From Carya illinoinensis (Eukaryota; Streptophyta; Magnoliopsida; Fagales; Juglandaceae), in the NCBI RefSeq assembly GCF_018687715.1, contig NC_056755.1, forward strand, positions 10,117,501-10,181,500: DNA of 64,000 bases, read 5' to 3'. The notes beneath the pieces were generated by a model. That model was not told the origin of the DNA, searched no databases, and saw only the letters and a program-made list of their open reading frames with translations. Shown here one piece after another: positions 62,781-64,000 of the stretch (positions are counted from its first letter, which is position 1; every line of letters begins with the position of its first letter). The translations under genes and the position numbers were made by a program.

Positions 62781-63145
62781 GAAGATTGTCGTAAATAGTT
62801 TTAATCGCTGCAAATATTAGGCTAATTACCACCTATATTTTGGCATCGCAAATGACAATATAACTACTGCAAATGATACCTAATCATGTTGATGTCATCT
62901 ATCACAAGGTAGGAATGAATCGCGGGGAAAGATAACAAATTTTGCGTTGATTAACATACTGATGCAAATGAAGATCATCGTAAATATGTTTTTTAATCGC
63001 TGCCCGGCCAGCTATATTTGGGCGTCACAAATGACAACTGCAAATGTTACCTTAATCATGCTTCTTGTCATCCGTCGCTTAGGTTCTGAATGAATCGTAG
63101 GAAAAGATAAATGTTTTTGTGTCAAACAACAAACTGTCGCAAATA
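62781..63145. repeat. Two tandem copies of a roughly 189-bp unit
   Basis: Copies begin GAAGATTGTCGTAAATAG (62781) and GAAGATCATCGTAAATAT (62970) and share TTTTAATCGCTGC, CAAATGACAA, CTTAATCATG and GAATGAATCG. The words CGTAAATA, TGCAAATG and CGCAAATAAC recall CACTA or Mutator subterminal repeats, so this may belong with the CACTA end at 62279. Confidence 0.65.
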
Positions 63146-64000
63146 ACCAACTTAGTGATGGGAATATAAATGTGGAAGCCATTTTCTCGATTTTGGATGG
63201 AAATGTTATAACCGGGGACGCAAAAATGTTTTGGCATTGAGCTATTTGGATCACAAATGGCAGCACAATATACAATTTCGATCTTAAGTATGACGGCATA
63301 GAATGTGTCTTTAACGGTGATCGTTTGGAGAAGTTAATCCTAGCGCATGTACATCATAGGAAATTGTGACAATCTCCTGTTTTTAGTCACCGTTTTGATG
63401 TAGAAAAAATGGTCAATTATTTTGTGTTTCACTCGCAAAAATTTCAATAAATCACAATTTTACTTCAATATTAACATTTCAAGCTGTCATATTTCATGTA
63501 TATATATATATATTAAATTTTCTTGATTTTGTTAACACTAGAACATATATAAAAATCTAATCTAATTTTTTGGTGCCTGAGTAGCAACAGATTATTACTA
63601 ACAATTATACATCTTTCTCTATTAGTCAACATGCTTTTGTTGTATATAGGTTCCATTTCAACGCAAATAAATCAGAGATAATTATCATTTAGAGGAGAGG
63701 CAAAGCATCTATATTTATGTACACAATGCCGTTGAGAAGTGTAATTCTTTCATTCACGAGAGTCAAGTACCAATCAATCTATATATACATAGAAGTTGGA
63801 AGCAAAACTTACATTATCAAAGCAACTTCTTAATGTTCTTCACTGAATGTGGGATTCTACATACAATATTTAGAAGGCTAACATTAATGGGGCAGATGCA
63901 CATGCGTATATGTGGCAGTCATGCTCTGAGTCTTTTCTCTAAGTGAAGCATGGTGAGAAGTTGCCCCAAAACTGTTGTTTGAATCCCAATTAGCAATCAC
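63146..64000. other. No gene or element recognised
   Basis: AT-rich sequence to the window edge. Short ORFs only; no motif I can assign. Confidence 0.5.

Overview
This is nuclear DNA from a flowering plant: multi-exon genes with GT-AG introns, AT-rich introns and intergenic DNA, and layered plant transposons (LINEs, a tRNA-derived SINE, Copia and Gypsy LTR elements, hAT, Mutator-like, PIF/Harbinger-like and CACTA elements). The two host proteins read most like woody rosids; a Fagales tree (walnut/hickory type) is my guess, not something the sequence proves. Nothing here looks prokaryotic, and I see no phage, CRISPR or defence locus.

Layout. 1-2646: an antisense LINE cut by the window edge. 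3077-26219 (+): the RNA cytidine acetyltransferase gene (NAT10/Kre33 family), 22 in-frame exons covering everything except about the first 165 residues, which must lie upstream of the window if the gene is whole. Its introns carry a SINE, a nearly full-length LINE, a second LINE broken by a solo LTR, and a three-level nest of DNA transposons. 27183-33532 (-): a complete seven-exon gene for the plant mitochondrial ATP synthase 24 kDa subunit (MGP1/FAd type, 240 aa), convergent with the first gene. 33546-39507 (+): a complete but dead Gypsy chromovirus with matching GCTGA target-site duplications, sitting 3 bases upstream of the first in-frame ATG of the MGP1-type gene, so that gene's original 5' flank now starts at 39508. 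39513-52817: a transposon cemetery: an antisense LINE 3' end split by a Copia element (itself split by a solo-LTR-like insertion) and by a hAT element, a truncated Copia gag, and an antisense LTR element whose leader is a tandem array. 53325-53641: a weak candidate small gene. 54224-56590: a CACTA element with dense palindromic subterminal repeats. 57379-62146: MITEs and a 3.6 kb hAT-type element with a pyrimidine-rich interior. 62250-64000: transposon remnants and unassigned DNA.

The two host genes are unrelated housekeeping functions (rRNA/tRNA acetylation; mitochondrial ATP synthesis). Most other sequence is mobile DNA. Insertion boundaries were set by eye from paired target-site duplications, which makes the nesting order readable. 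I found no convincing undescribed system. The most biologically interesting points are the retrotransposon at the MGP1-type start codon, the repeat-filled LTR element, the palindrome-rich CACTA ends and the possible cassette exon.
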